Below are positions 4,906-5,737 of a DNA stretch of 5,737 nucleotides, one piece after another. The notes beneath the pieces are model-generated. The model made no database searches. It was not told the DNA's origin and saw only the letters and a list, made by a program, of their open reading frames with translations. Both the position numbers and the translations under genes were made by a program. The DNA is from Clostridia bacterium (GTDB lineage Bacteria > Bacillota > Clostridia > TANB77 > CAG-508), in NCBI GenBank assembly GCA_900753165.1, contig CAADYC010000085.1, positions 1 to 5,737 on the forward strand, written 5' to 3'. Position 1 is the first letter of the stretch. Every line of letters begins with the position of its first letter.

Positions 4906-5400
4906 TTAATTATTTTTTATTACAACTTTAATATTATTATAATCATAAGAAATTGAATCCAATATCTCTAATAATAAATTCATAAGTGTCTCTGTATCAT
5001 AATGTGTTTCTATATATAGCTCATCACATAATTTTAATGGGCTACGCATTTTATCTTTCTTTTTAGAAACTCTTGTACGAACTCTTCCTAATAGTACATC
5101 TCTTAATCCAAAAATTTTATTTTTCATTTGTTCATCTTCTAAAACTTCCTTTAAAATAGTTTCTACAACCTTTTTCCAAGTTGGTGTAATTACACGTTTG
5201 TTTTGGATTTTAACAGCTATAGGTTTTTTACCTTTGAAAACTGATGTGTTTGTTATTGGATATGTAATTTCATATTCCATTTCATCATTTTCTTCTCCTC
5301 TTTGCATTTTTTCTACTTTTTTTACTAATTCATCAAATGTTGTATTTATCATAAGAATTAGCTGATTTTGGTTTTCTCTTATCTCATTTATTAGATTCAT
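4906..5400 (-). CDS. Conserved protein of unknown function with N-terminal helix
   Basis: A 164-aa soluble protein that I cannot assign to a named family. Residues 1-35 form a predicted amphipathic helix or short coiled coil (MNLINEIRENQNQLILMINT onward), followed by an acidic linker (GEENDEMEYE). The rest looks like a compact domain: YPITNTSVFKGKKPIAVKI at about 47-65, an ITPTWKKVVETILKEVL helix, a basic stretch (GRVRTRVSKKKDK) and LYIETHYDTETLMNLLLEIL at about 128-147. From memory, the pattern FKG-KP ... W ... LYVETHYxxETLM recurs in hypothetical and phage-associated proteins of gut Clostridia, sometimes beside DNA-binding domains. A regulatory or antirepressor-like role is only a guess. 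The ATG at 5400 has AAAGGGGG upstream and a strong promoter. The gene lies 88 bp upstream of spoIIID on the same strand without a clear terminator. Confidence 0.8.
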   Translation of the reverse strand: MNLINEIRENQNQLILMINTTFDELVKKVEKMQRGEENDEMEYEITYPITNTSVFKGKKPIAVKIQNKRVITPTWKKVVETILKEVLEDEQMKNKIFGLRDVLLGRVRTRVSKKKDKMRSPLKLCDELYIETHYDTETLMNLLLEILDSISYDYNNIKVVIKNN

Positions 5401-5424
5401 TTTTTATTCCCCCTTTGCAAATAT

Positions 5425-5453
5425 ATTTTAGCACGTGCGATTTATTTTGTCAA
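5425..5453 (-). promoter_or_regulatory. Strong sigma-A promoter with palindrome, for the 4906-5400 gene
   Basis: TTGACA (5453-5448), a 17-nt spacer and TAAAAT (5430-5425) on the minus strand. The perfect 8-bp palindrome GCACGTGC (5431-5438) directly abuts the -10 box inside the spacer. It is GC-rich in otherwise AT-rich DNA, which makes it a candidate repressor site. Transcription would start near 5418, just before the ribosome binding site. Confidence 0.75.
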
Positions 5454-5499
5454 TACTATTTTTATTATTTTAAAAATTGTAGCTGTTGCTTTACATAAT

Positions 5500-5528
5500 T
5501 TGTATTATTTTGATTATTGTGTTATAAT
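5500..5528 (+). promoter_or_regulatory. Extended -10 promoter for the gene starting at 5580
   Basis: TGTTATAAT at 5520-5528 is an extended -10 element (TGN-TATAAT). The -35 position 17 nt upstream (TTGTAT, 5500-5505) matches at 3 of 6, which is compatible with extended -10 promoters. The start would be near 5535, with a leader of about 45 nt. It diverges from the minus-strand promoter at 5425-5453, about 50 bp away. Confidence 0.6.
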
Positions 5529-5579
5529 ATATCTAAGTTTTGTAATGTACAATTATTATCATCTTAAGGAGGTAACATT

Positions 5580-5737
5580 ATGGAAGACGATTGTTCAAAA
5601 AAGGCCGCCAATTGGTGGTCTAACAAAATAGAAGCACAATCTAATTGGATCTATATTCCTGGTTTAGATGAATTTGAACAACAGCTAGCTCTTAAAATTC
5701 AAAAACTTACTAATCTTTATGGCATAATAAAGATTTC
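5580..5737 (+). CDS. Small conserved clostridial-type hypothetical protein (3' truncated)
   Basis: An open frame from ATG 5580 to the window edge, 52 codons, so its end is not seen. The start is supported by an excellent Shine-Dalgarno sequence, TAAGGAGGT (5565-5573), and by the extended -10 promoter upstream. The N-terminus reads MEDDCSKKAANWWSNKIEAQ, then a segment with LDEFEQQLALKIQKLTNL predicted as a helix. The arrangement of an AA-x-WW-x-x-K/D motif followed by FE..L...I resembles small hypothetical proteins, often phage-associated, that I recall from Firmicutes. I cannot name the family or function. There is no signal peptide or membrane segment in the visible part. Confidence 0.75.
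   Translation, partial: MEDDCSKKAANWWSNKIEAQSNWIYIPGLDEFEQQLALKIQKLTNLYGIIKI

Overview
The window is very AT-rich (A/T-biased third codon positions, poly-A/T intergenic stretches, strong AAGGAGG-type ribosome binding sites). It carries three hallmark genes of endospore formers: yabG, veg and spoIIID. Together with a clostridial-type rnc / Elp3-like radical SAM pair, this points to a spore-forming member of the Clostridia (Bacillota), possibly an uncultured gut lineage. The species cannot be told from the sequence. I saw no tRNA, rRNA, CRISPR array, transposase or known riboswitch.

Left part (1-2924), all on the minus strand: rnc (ribonuclease III) is followed by an Elp3-like radical SAM protein lacking the acetyltransferase domain, then by a YitT-family membrane protein that runs off the left edge. 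rnc has its own sigma-A-type promoter. No convincing terminator separates the three genes, so partial readthrough is plausible, although yitT has a candidate promoter and a dyad over its ribosome binding site.

Middle (2925-3161): the gap between the divergent rnc and yabG genes is filled by a 237-bp foldback element. It has 50-bp terminal inverted repeats (26 bp perfect), a second nested 24-bp perfect inverted repeat and a 24-nt apical loop. It has no coding capacity and resembles a MITE-like palindromic repeat or a long structured RNA. Its right end abuts, and supplies the -35 dinucleotide of, a sigma-K-type promoter (AC-N17-CATAGAATA) reading into yabG. This is the most unusual structure in the window.

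Sporulation block (3162-4863): yabG (spore coat/germination protease) and veg (with a perfect TTGACA-N17-TATAAT promoter) run rightward. They end at a strong, probably bidirectional terminator facing the convergent spoIIID. YabG and SpoIIID both act in the mother cell; Veg is abundant in vegetative cells. Two start codons were moved inward from the longest open frame on ribosome-binding-site evidence (yabG GTG at 3215; spoIIID ATG at 4817).

Right part (4864-5737): a conserved but functionally unknown 164-aa protein (minus) diverges from a truncated small protein with a WW motif (plus). Each has a good promoter, and the minus-strand promoter carries an 8-bp perfect palindrome next to its -10 box.
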